NCBI RefSeq assembly: GCF_016612505.1
Contig: NZ_JAENRR010000042.1
Coordinates: forward strand, 1 to 43,885
Direction: 5' to 3'
DNA length: 43,885 nucleotides
From: Carboxylicivirga marina
GTDB taxonomy: Bacteria > Bacteroidota > Bacteroidia > Bacteroidales > Marinilabiliaceae
In this document: positions 19,501 to 26,580 of the stretch, piece after piece
How positions within the stretch are numbered: position 1 is the stretch's first letter
Layout: each line of letters begins with the position of its first letter
Notes under the pieces: model-generated
Told to the model about the DNA's origin: nothing
Database searches by the model: none
Seen by the model: only the letters and a program-made list of their open reading frames with translations
Translations under genes and position numbers: made by a program

Positions 19501-19724
19501 ATAATTTAACGGTTGGTTATAAGTTCGATCGTATGTTGCGTGATATAGAATGGATGAGTGCTGCCAAAGTATATATATCGGTTAATAACCTGTACACATT
19601 CACAGGTTATGACGGAATGGACCCAGAAGTAGGTTACGGAGCTGATTCATGGTCGAGTGGAGTTGATTTGGGTCTTTATCCATTGCCTCGAACAGTGATG
19701 TTCGGTGTGAATGTAACTTTCTAA
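16506..19724 (+). CDS. SusC-family TonB-dependent glycan importer
   Basis: This 1072-residue outer-membrane transporter imports oligosaccharides together with its SusD lid. A signal peptide (cleavage near ITSQAQ) is followed by a carboxypeptidase-regulatory-like domain (about 22-95, LPLPGVSVVIKGT). The TonB-box region DEVVVVGYG and plug domain come next (about 100-230, VTIRGIGTIGNANPLYIVDG, VLKDAASAAIYGSRAANGVI). The 22-strand-type barrel ends in VMFGVNVTF with the terminal aromatic. All signatures of the SusC/RagA family are present and the length is normal. susD follows after 40 bp. It is the first gene of the PUL, behind the TGAG array and a -7-like element. Confidence 0.96.
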   Translation: MKHVLGIFLFLLAITSQAQNLTVTGTVTDASDGLPLPGVSVVIKGTTTGTVTNVDGQYQLMANQGDVLVFSFIGMTAQEATITSATIDIALEEDATDLDEVVVVGYGVQKKALVTGANANVKGEALAELNTGNAMEALQGLAPGVNITRNNGSPGAGTKVTIRGIGTIGNANPLYIVDGVAVGNIDYLNPSDIEAIDVLKDAASAAIYGSRAANGVILVTTKKGKKGAKPQITYDGYYGVQNIYKTLPVLNAQEYMYIFDEARSNEGLTPFDWENKIVNGNVYMGNNFPGDLGTEYGQEVWDNLENGWEGTNWIDEMTQADAPMSSHSVNITGAAEGVIYSGGFSYFDQTGIIGGDITDAGYKRMTGRLNTEFVVLKNNQGDLLTVGENFTYTNTENRSVATGNIYWNDLHNALVTNPLMPAYWSNENIDHRTGGFGPTLEGVSTGQHNPIANMYYRSNFNWGKGNTVVGNVYAILQPIKGLKIRSSFGIDAWFGNSRSYSPTYELAERYQNTVDGAQQDMYQGVNHTWTNTATYDFSINNHRFSVLAGTEMLKNELNFNVGGQKRNLAYDDPKYAYLDNTNNPTEVSEIGTWGADYAAQGGGLMSYMGRVSYNFNEKYMADFTMRADGSSNFAEGNRWGYFPSISAGWNFTEESFMQDFDFLTYGKLRVSWGQNGNQAIDNFHYTSNISYVAQGYYFGPNKDIPQQAANPANVPNPDVTWETSEQINIGLDTRWLDSRLGLTFDWYKKTTVDWLVQAPILGTFGAGAPWINGGDIENTGFELVLSWNDNIGDFKYGATVTGAYNKNEVTKLANAEGIIYGAGSVLSQGTSDIARVEVGHPIGYFYGYETKGIFQNQDDVDNYVTADGTAIVVETEKDTPRKPGDVHFVDQNGDGVINDDDRVELGSPLPDFELGLQLNAEYKGVFVNTTLTGKFGHQIMQSYRSFADQLDQNYTTQIFGRWHGEGTSNRLPRLTYNSNANTQLISDIYMHDADYLRINNLTVGYKFDRMLRDIEWMSAAKVYISVNNLYTFTGYDGMDPEVGYGADSWSSGVDLGLYPLPRTVMFGVNVTF

Positions 19725-19764
19725 TTAAGTCACTTTTGTTAGTATTTTAAAAAAGAATAGAATT

Positions 19765-21501
19765 ATGAAAAAGATAATATATTCAATGGTAATTGGGGCG
19801 ATGGTGCTGCTAAGTGGCTGCGAAGATCACCTGGATACCGAAAATTTATTTGATAAGAACCTTTCGACGTTCTATAAGACACCAACAGATATTGAAGAGG
19901 CGATGAATGGTGTTTACAATGCCTTATTTGTTAATAGTCCACATAGTAACGAGCACTTGGCAGCTAACTTGTTAAGTGATTTGATGCTTGGTGGTGGCGG
20001 TCCTGATGATAAATCGGCCAAAGATGTTGATAAATTTGTTGATCCACAGGAAGATACTTATAAGGATTTATGGGTGGAAACTTATAATGGCGTAGGTAGA
20101 GCGAATGCGGTGATTGAAGCTGTTGCAGATGGTGATTTTACTCGTTATTTTGAAACAGCTGAAGAAGCCGAGGAATTTAAGAATAATACCCTGGGTGAAG
20201 CTTATTTTATGCGAGGCTTTTTAATGTTTCGTGCAGCTCGTTTCTTTGGTGGTATGCCTTTGATTCCAACTACAGAATCTGATCGTTTGGTACCACGTTC
20301 AAGTTTTTCAGAAACATGGGCTTTTATTGCAGCTGATTTCAAAACAGCTGCCGAAACTTTACCTAAGAAAAAAGCAAATGAATATACACTAAATACCTAT
20401 GGCCATGCCAATGTTTGGGTAGCCAAGGCATACATTGCACGTGCTTATCTATACTATACGGGGTATATGACAAATATAGAAAAACAGACAGCAGATGCAT
20501 TACCTTTACCAGAAGGTGGAAGTATTTCAAAAGCTGATGTGATTGCACACCTGGAAGAAGTACGCGATGATAGTGGTTATGAATTGGCAAGTGATTATAG
20601 GAATTTATGGCCATATTCATATGTTAATCAAAATGCAAAAGACTATGATCCCGAAGGAACACACCCTGTATTACCATGGGCTGAAACAGAAGGATTAGAA
20701 TGGGTCGGTCAGGATGGACCTAATTCTACAATTGGTACAGGTAATAGTGAGGTGATGTTTGCGATGCGTTTCGGTTTGGCAGATTGGAGTTTTGGACAGA
20801 AATTTAATAACCGTGTTCCTTTATTCTTTGGAATTCGCGATCACTCAATGGTACCTTTTGGACAAGGCTGGGGATGGGGACCAGTACACAACGTATTCTA
20901 TGGTAATTGGCCAGATGAAGATGTCCGTAAACAAGGTTCAGTTTTAGATCTTAATTCAAAAGATCCTAATTTAGGAATTGATAGCTGGAATATCGGTAAA
21001 GGCGATCATAATACAGGATTAATGAACAAGAAGTATACTACCCTTCAGCATTCTGGTCCTGATGGAGTAAAGGGTATGTTCTACTACCTGTTTAATATGG
21101 TGCATGGTGATCCATTCCAGTTGTGGGCTGCTCAAGACTTCTATTATTTACGATTCTCAGATGTGTTATTGATGCACTCTGAATTAACCGAAACAGCCGA
21201 TGGTTTAAATGACGTGCGCTCACGAGCCGGATTGGAAGATGTCGCATACTCATTAGATGTACTTAAGCGCGAGCGTTCATTTGAATTTGCTTTTGAAGGT
21301 GTTCGCTGGTTTGATTTGGTACGCTGGGGGGATGTTGAAACAACAGGTAACTATTACGGGATTGAAGCCGCTGTTAACAACTCAGGAACGGATGCTACCT
21401 ATAGTGTTCAGTACCGTGCTGAGACTAAAGGGCTGGTGCCTGTTCCAGAATCAGAAGTAAGATTATCTAACGGGGTCTATAACCAAAACCCAGGATGGTA
21501 A
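19765..21501 (+). CDS. SusD-family surface glycan-binding lipoprotein
   Basis: This 578-residue outer-membrane lipoprotein caps the SusC barrel and binds incoming glycan. The lipobox cysteine is C19 (MVLLSGC). The N-terminal SusD-like TPR region includes FDKNLSTFYKTPTDIEEAMNGVYNALF and GEAYFMRGFLMFRAARFFGGMPLI. The RagB/SusD C-terminal region has FYYLRFSDVLLMHSEL, LKRERSFEFAFEGVRWFDLVRWG and ends in the typical YNQNPGW. It is a complete family member. The gene lies 40 bp after susC and 28 bp ahead of the next lipoprotein gene. Ligand specificity cannot be read from sequence but should match the beta-glucan enzymes downstream. Confidence 0.96.
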   Translation: MKKIIYSMVIGAMVLLSGCEDHLDTENLFDKNLSTFYKTPTDIEEAMNGVYNALFVNSPHSNEHLAANLLSDLMLGGGGPDDKSAKDVDKFVDPQEDTYKDLWVETYNGVGRANAVIEAVADGDFTRYFETAEEAEEFKNNTLGEAYFMRGFLMFRAARFFGGMPLIPTTESDRLVPRSSFSETWAFIAADFKTAAETLPKKKANEYTLNTYGHANVWVAKAYIARAYLYYTGYMTNIEKQTADALPLPEGGSISKADVIAHLEEVRDDSGYELASDYRNLWPYSYVNQNAKDYDPEGTHPVLPWAETEGLEWVGQDGPNSTIGTGNSEVMFAMRFGLADWSFGQKFNNRVPLFFGIRDHSMVPFGQGWGWGPVHNVFYGNWPDEDVRKQGSVLDLNSKDPNLGIDSWNIGKGDHNTGLMNKKYTTLQHSGPDGVKGMFYYLFNMVHGDPFQLWAAQDFYYLRFSDVLLMHSELTETADGLNDVRSRAGLEDVAYSLDVLKRERSFEFAFEGVRWFDLVRWGDVETTGNYYGIEAAVNNSGTDATYSVQYRAETKGLVPVPESEVRLSNGVYNQNPGW

Positions 21502-21529
21502 ACGATTGTAAATTTTAAAATCTAGTCAA

Positions 21530-22348
21530 ATGAAAATTAGCAAAATATTAGGTTTGATAACAATGGCAATCCTGTTGGTCTTTTCAGCATGTGAGCCCAT
21601 TGAGGATAGAGATGTTCTAAAGAATAGCTTTGATCCTTCCAATATTGACTTAGCTGTTGTGCAAGCTACCAATGGAGGTAATAAGCTGTCGATTCAAATG
21701 AACACAGAAGGTGTTACAGGCTATTGGGATTATATCCTTGATAAAAAATACACCGATCGTGTGGAAGTCGTATTTCCTTTTACAGGAACACATGAATTTA
21801 CATATTATGCGACTACCCCGTATATGCCAAACAATGATCCATCTGAGACAGAATATGTTTCTAAAACCGTTTCTGTTGAAATTACCCAATTAGATGAACC
21901 TTTGCCACAGGCTTACTATGATTTAGTGGGTGAAGATTTAGCTGGTAAGACATGGGTATTCGATGGCGGACCTACTCCTGATGGTCGTCTATGGTGGTTT
22001 ATGTCAGATCCTACTAACCCTTGGGGTATCTGGTGGAACGCAGGTGGAGACTGCTGTCCTCCGGCAGATGCGGCTGGTAAAATGGTTTTCGATCTCGATG
22101 GAGGTCCTAATTATACTTATTATGCGGATGCTGCAGGAGCACCAGTTACAGGAAGTACTTTTAAATTTAATGGAGACTATTCTAAGATAACCATTGAAGG
22201 AGCAGCAAATCTGCTTGGTTCCATGGAAGGTGGAGGTAATGGCGGTGTTTTTGATATTGTTGAATTCACTGCTGATAAAATGGTATTACACGTACCTAAT
22301 GCAGCCTGGTCAACAGGATGGACATGGGTGTTTGTGCCAGAACAATAG
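21530..22348 (+). CDS. Putative surface glycan-binding lipoprotein (SusE/F position)
   Basis: This 272-residue lipoprotein has its lipobox cysteine at C21 (LLVFSAC). Residues about 35-130 look like an N-terminal PKD/Ig-type domain (VEVVFPFTGTHEFTYYATTPY). Residues about 135-272 form an aromatic-rich domain with GKTWVFDGGPTPDGRLWWFM and NPWGIWWNAGGDCCPP. Surface tryptophans of this kind are common in glycan-binding proteins. The position right after susD and before a terminator is that of SusE/F or SGBP-B proteins. I do not recognise a precise family. The function as a glycan binder is inferred from position and composition. Confidence 0.78.
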   Translation: MKISKILGLITMAILLVFSACEPIEDRDVLKNSFDPSNIDLAVVQATNGGNKLSIQMNTEGVTGYWDYILDKKYTDRVEVVFPFTGTHEFTYYATTPYMPNNDPSETEYVSKTVSVEITQLDEPLPQAYYDLVGEDLAGKTWVFDGGPTPDGRLWWFMSDPTNPWGIWWNAGGDCCPPADAAGKMVFDLDGGPNYTYYADAAGAPVTGSTFKFNGDYSKITIEGAANLLGSMEGGGNGGVFDIVEFTADKMVLHVPNAAWSTGWTWVFVPEQ

Positions 22349-22373
22349 TTTTAGTTAACAAATAATTGCTGAT

Positions 22374-22407
22374 AAAGGGGCTTTACAGCAAAAGTAAAGC
22401 CCCTTTT
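22374..22407 (+). terminator. Rho-independent terminator after the binding-protein genes
   Basis: AAAGGGGCTTTAC (22374-22386) pairs perfectly with GTAAAGCCCCTTTT (22394-22407) around a 7-base loop and is followed by a T-rich run. It separates the susC-susD-binding protein block from the enzyme genes, which start 22 bp later. It may act as a partial stop that sets expression ratios. Confidence 0.9.
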
Positions 22408-22429
22408 CTTTTACCTCTATCTGTTTTTA

Positions 22430-24184
22430 ATGTTTCGACTAATAGCAATAGTATTCTTAAACTGTACATTTCTAAATGGCGGGCTAAGCCAGGGATTCTT
22501 GCGAGTTAATGATAAAGATATCGTCAACGATGATGGTCCTATTATTATCCGTAGCATTGGAACAGGCAACTGGATGATTCAGGAAGGTTACATGATGCAG
22601 TCGACCGATGCTGGCATCAATACCCACACACAGTTTCGAAACAAACTCAATGAAGCCATGGGGGTGGAGAGAACCAATGAATTCTATGATTATTGGTTAC
22701 AACATCATTTTACCAAAGCCGATGTTGATTCAATGAAGGCATGGGGCTTTAATGCTGTACGCCCGGCTTTACATTATAAGTGGCTTACATTGCCTATTGA
22801 AGAAGAAGAGACTACCAATGGCACCATTAGAAATACATGGCTCAATAAAGGATTTGACATGCTGGATGAGTTGGTTTCATGGTGTGAGCAGAATGAAATG
22901 TATGTCATTTTTGATATGCACGGTACTCCCGGAGGTCAGGGAAAAAATGCAGATATAAGTGATTATGATTCAGCTTTACCATCCTTATGGGAGAGCAAAG
23001 ATAATCAGGATAAATTAATTGTTTTATGGAAAAAAATAGCTGAACGTTATAAAAACAATCCATGGGTTGGTGGTTATGATATTATTAATGAGCCCAACTG
23101 GAATGTTGATGGAACTGGTAATCCTAATGGATGTGGATGCGAAAGCAACAAAGCGATATGGGATTTGCATCAACGACTAACCGAGGCTATTCGCGCAGTT
23201 GATGATAAACATATCATCTTTATATCTGGCAACTGCTGGGGAAATAACTACAATGGATTCGATAATCACATCTTAAACGGTTATGATGATAATACCGTTT
23301 TAACCTTTCATAAGTACTGGAATAGTAATCATCAAAATGCCATACAATGGGCAATTGACATGCGTGAGCAATACAATATGCCTTTATGGATGAGTGAATC
23401 AGGTGAGAACTCAAATCACTGGTTTGCCGAAGCAATAGAATTATTTGAAAAAAATAACATTGGTTGGTCATGGTGGCCTGTTAAAAAAAGCCGGCTGAAC
23501 AATGTATTAAAGGTGACCACCAATGACAATTACCATGAATTAATTAATTCGTGGAAAGATGGCCAAACACCATTGTCAGCTGATGAAACATACAAAGCTA
23601 TTATGGAATATGCTATGGCTCACGAAATTGATAACTGTACAGTTGCTCCTGACGTTATTTTTGCCATGAGTAATGGAAGTAATAGTACAGCTACCCAAGC
23701 TTATGCTCAACACTCAACAGGAGAGTGGATTCAGTGTGTCAACTATGATCTTGGAAAAGACGGCTTTGCATATCACGATGCTTTATCGGAGAATATTCAT
23801 GAAGGTGATAATAAATGGGCCAAGTGGAATACAGGTAATTACTACCGAAATGATGGTGTTGATATAGGAAAACACGGTGGCGACTACTATGTTGGATGGA
23901 CCGAGGCCGGCGAATGGTTACAATATACGATACGGGTTGATGAGGCCGGCCAATACAATTTAGAATTAATAAGTGCTGCTGCTATTCAAGGAAGTCTGGT
24001 TAGTATCACTGTTAATGGTGTAGAACAAGCGTCAAATATTGAATTGCCAAGCACTGGAGCCAAAGAAAATTGGCATAATTCTGTAATTACAAAACTAGAA
24101 TTACTAGCAGGAGAACAAAAAGTGAGAATTAAATTCAACTCTGGGGGGACTGACATAAAGGCTTTTAAACTTATTAAGATATAA
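22430..24184 (+). CDS. GH5-family beta-glucanase with C-terminal CBM6-like domain
   Basis: This 584-residue secreted glycoside hydrolase has a signal peptide (cleavage near GLSQG). The GH5 barrel (about 25-400) shows the acid/base E221 in YDIINEPNW and the likely nucleophile E323 in LWMSESGEN. FDMHGTPGGQ and WGFNAVRPALHYKW are also typical of exo-beta-1,3-glucanase-like GH5 proteins. The C-terminal region (about 470-584) resembles CBM6 (VGWTEAGEWLQYTIRV, LLAGEQKVRIKFNSGG). CBM6 modules often bind beta-1,3- or beta-1,4-glucans. The gene starts 22 bp after a terminator and is followed by the PKD-GH16 gene after two bases, so these two are co-transcribed. Subfamily and exact linkage are uncertain. 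Confidence 0.9.
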   Translation: MFRLIAIVFLNCTFLNGGLSQGFLRVNDKDIVNDDGPIIIRSIGTGNWMIQEGYMMQSTDAGINTHTQFRNKLNEAMGVERTNEFYDYWLQHHFTKADVDSMKAWGFNAVRPALHYKWLTLPIEEEETTNGTIRNTWLNKGFDMLDELVSWCEQNEMYVIFDMHGTPGGQGKNADISDYDSALPSLWESKDNQDKLIVLWKKIAERYKNNPWVGGYDIINEPNWNVDGTGNPNGCGCESNKAIWDLHQRLTEAIRAVDDKHIIFISGNCWGNNYNGFDNHILNGYDDNTVLTFHKYWNSNHQNAIQWAIDMREQYNMPLWMSESGENSNHWFAEAIELFEKNNIGWSWWPVKKSRLNNVLKVTTNDNYHELINSWKDGQTPLSADETYKAIMEYAMAHEIDNCTVAPDVIFAMSNGSNSTATQAYAQHSTGEWIQCVNYDLGKDGFAYHDALSENIHEGDNKWAKWNTGNYYRNDGVDIGKHGGDYYVGWTEAGEWLQYTIRVDEAGQYNLELISAAAIQGSLVSITVNGVEQASNIELPSTGAKENWHNSVITKLELLAGEQKVRIKFNSGGTDIKAFKLIKI

Positions 24185-24186
24185 AA

Positions 24187-25530
24187 ATGCAACAAGCGAT
24201 TTTCAGATTAATTATACTGTTCTTCACTTTATCAATCCTGGGATGTTCCGAGGACGAAACAAAGTCGGCATACGTGCCTGATTTTTCCATTTCACCGCAT
24301 CCAACAGATGGTAATGTGTTTGTTTTTGAAAATACCACTGAGGGAGATCACTTTTACTGGCGATGGAACTTTGGAAATGGCGACCGTACTGATCGCGAGC
24401 CGATTGATGAAAATACAATCAATAGTTTTTACCCTGAAAAAGGAACTTTTGACGTCACTTTAACCATCTGGGGTGATCAAACAGACCTAGCCAATAATAA
24501 AAGTGTCACTAAGCAGGTAACAGTTGATGAAGATGTGTTTAGTGCAGATTTTAGCATTGAAAGTGTGGCAGGAAAAACGAATTCATACCAATTGGTAAAT
24601 ACTACAACAGGAAGTTTTGAAAGTGCTGTCTGGTTGGTGCAGGGCAAAGAAATTGAGGATAATGGGCAAGCCTATGAAGCTTATTTTCCTTTTGAGGGAA
24701 AGTATGATGTACAATTAAGAATAGCAAGTAACACATACGAGAATGCGCTTACTAAAGAAATAATAATAAATGCAGATGATGACGAGTACCGGTCGCATTA
24801 TGAACTTGTATGGAACGATGAGTTTGAAGGTACAAACATCGATGTGGACAAATGGAAATTTGAAACAGGACAGCATGGCTGGGGTAACAATGAATGGCAA
24901 AACTACACCGATGGTGCAAATGTGGAAGTTGCTGATGGGACCCTTAAAATTATTGCTAAACGTATTGGAGAAGGACAAAAAGTGGGTGATTATACGTCCA
25001 CAAGGATAAATGCAAAGGCGTCGCATACTTATGGGATTTTTGAGGTACGTGCGATGATGCCTGAAGATAAAGGGCCAGGTCATTGGCCGGCTATCTGGAT
25101 GTTAGGTGAATCCATTCAAAATGGTACCTCCTGGCCGCTATGTGGTGAAATGGACATCATGGAGTACGTAAGTTGGGATCCCAATACAACGTCTAGTAGT
25201 ATTCATATTCAAAGTAATAACCATGCCAATGGAAATCCCATTGGTTCTGGGCATTTGCCTTTAGAAACAGCTGAAGAGGCCTTTCACATTTATGGGCTTA
25301 TATGGACAGATAGTTTTGTACGTTTTTATCGTGATGATATTGAAAATACCATTTTAACCTATAATAAGCCTGATGAAGCGACGAAGGATAACTGGCCTTT
25401 TGACGATCCGTTTTATTTCCTCCTTAATATAGCCGTAGGTGGCGATTATGGAGGTGTTCAGGGAGTTGATGATGCTATTTTTCCAGCTACCATGGAGGTG
25501 GATTATGTAAGGGTTTATCAAATGAATTAA
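24187..25530 (+). CDS. GH16 endo-beta-glucanase lipoprotein with PKD domain
   Basis: This 447-residue lipoprotein has its lipobox cysteine at C20 (LSILGC). One or two PKD-like domains (about 30-195) include DHFYWRWNFGNGD and FYPEKGTFDVTLTIWG. The GH16 catalytic domain (about 200-447) has the active-site block E321-M-D323-I-M-E326 with nucleophile E321 and acid/base E326. The laminarinase-type ExDxxE form, together with WKFETGQHGWGNNEWQNYTD and MDYVRVYQ-like ending VDYVRVYQ, points to endo-beta-1,3-glucanase activity. PKD-GH16 proteins are frequent in laminarin PULs of marine Bacteroidota. It would cut the polymer at the cell surface ahead of SusC import. Confidence 0.93.
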   Translation: MQQAIFRLIILFFTLSILGCSEDETKSAYVPDFSISPHPTDGNVFVFENTTEGDHFYWRWNFGNGDRTDREPIDENTINSFYPEKGTFDVTLTIWGDQTDLANNKSVTKQVTVDEDVFSADFSIESVAGKTNSYQLVNTTTGSFESAVWLVQGKEIEDNGQAYEAYFPFEGKYDVQLRIASNTYENALTKEIIINADDDEYRSHYELVWNDEFEGTNIDVDKWKFETGQHGWGNNEWQNYTDGANVEVADGTLKIIAKRIGEGQKVGDYTSTRINAKASHTYGIFEVRAMMPEDKGPGHWPAIWMLGESIQNGTSWPLCGEMDIMEYVSWDPNTTSSSIHIQSNNHANGNPIGSGHLPLETAEEAFHIYGLIWTDSFVRFYRDDIENTILTYNKPDEATKDNWPFDDPFYFLLNIAVGGDYGGVQGVDDAIFPATMEVDYVRVYQMN

Positions 25531-25537
25531 AAAAATA

Positions 25538-25666
25538 CGAATGGGCTTTTCAAAACAGAGTATTACTCTGCCAAAGCCAAAGGTTCTTTAATGTAGTTAG
25601 CTTGGTTAAACGATAGGCTGCAGAACTTCTTAACGAAGGAGCTATGTTGTCAGAAAAGCTCATTCG
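25538..25666. repeat. Imperfect 14-bp inverted repeat bounding a 129-bp segment
   Basis: CGAATGGGCTTTTC (25538-25551) is repeated inverted at 25653-25666 with one mismatch. A small inner hairpin CAGAGTATTACTCTG (25556-25570) lies inside. This fills most of the gap between the two GH16 genes. It could be a decayed miniature element or an RNA structure; a target duplication is not evident. Confidence 0.4.
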
Positions 25667-25764
25667 AAAGGCTAACATTTCATTATTGATCTAAAGTACA
25701 TTGAGCCTTTGGTGATTTTTAAAGAAAGAGAATCATTAAATTGTTTATGCCAAAATCAAGTGAT

Positions 25765-26559
25765 ATGAAACTTTTTTACTTCGTTCTTCTGATGATTTTT
25801 TTAGTCAGTTGTAGCTCTAAATCAGGCTATCAACTTGTTTGGAGTGATGAGTTTGATTATGCAGGATTACCTGATTCAAGCAAATGGAGTTACGATGTCG
25901 AAGGCAATGCCTGGCAGTGGGGTAATAATGAGTTACAACACTATACAGCCAATCGTTTAGAAAATGCCGTGGTTAAGGATGGACAGCTTCATATCATTGC
26001 ACATAAGGAGGATGGGTTTAATCGTTCCTATACCTCTGCTCGCTTAGTAACGAAAGGGAAAGGAGACTGGCTCTATGGTCGCATTGAAGTAAGGGCAAAA
26101 GTAGCAAGTGGGAAAGGAACCTGGCCCGCCATCTGGATGTTGCCAAGCGATTGGGAATATGGGGGTTGGCCTGACAGTGGAGAGATTGACATAATGGAAT
26201 ATGTGGGATATGCTCCCGATTCCTTGTTTTTTACAGTACACACGGGTGCCTATAACCATGTTAAAGGAACCCACAAAGCTAATGGTGTTCTGGTGCCTGA
26301 TGCAGAACATGATTATCATGTTTATGCACTTGAGTGGACTGCCAGTAAGTGTCTTTTTTTCCTGGATGACGAAAAGGTTTTTGAGTTTAAAAAAGAAGAA
26401 AGAGCCACGTCTGCTGAATGGCCTTTCGATAAGCGCTTTCACCTAATAGTAAACCTTGCTGTAGGTGGAAACTGGGGAGGGAAGCATGGTGTTGATGAAA
26501 CCATTTTTCCTTGTGAAATGCTGGTTGATTATGTGCGTGTATATCAAAAAGATAAATAA
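25765..26559 (+). CDS. GH16 endo-beta-glucanase lipoprotein, single domain
   Basis: This 264-residue lipoprotein is read from ATG 25765, which places the lipobox cysteine at C16 (FLVSC). Upstream in-frame starts at 25741 (TTG) and 25747 would spoil the signal peptide. The GH16 domain fills the protein and has E140-I-D142-I-M-E145 in GEIDIMEYV, with nucleophile E140 and acid/base E145. KGTWPAIWMLPSDW and VDYVRVYQ are typical laminarinase motifs. It lacks the PKD part of its neighbour at 24187, so the two are related paralogues with different surface display. It likely also acts on beta-1,3 or mixed-linkage glucan, perhaps on shorter chains. Confidence 0.93.
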   Translation: MKLFYFVLLMIFLVSCSSKSGYQLVWSDEFDYAGLPDSSKWSYDVEGNAWQWGNNELQHYTANRLENAVVKDGQLHIIAHKEDGFNRSYTSARLVTKGKGDWLYGRIEVRAKVASGKGTWPAIWMLPSDWEYGGWPDSGEIDIMEYVGYAPDSLFFTVHTGAYNHVKGTHKANGVLVPDAEHDYHVYALEWTASKCLFFLDDEKVFEFKKEERATSAEWPFDKRFHLIVNLAVGGNWGGKHGVDETIFPCEMLVDYVRVYQKDK

Positions 26560-26580
26560 ATATTCAGTAAATATAGAACG

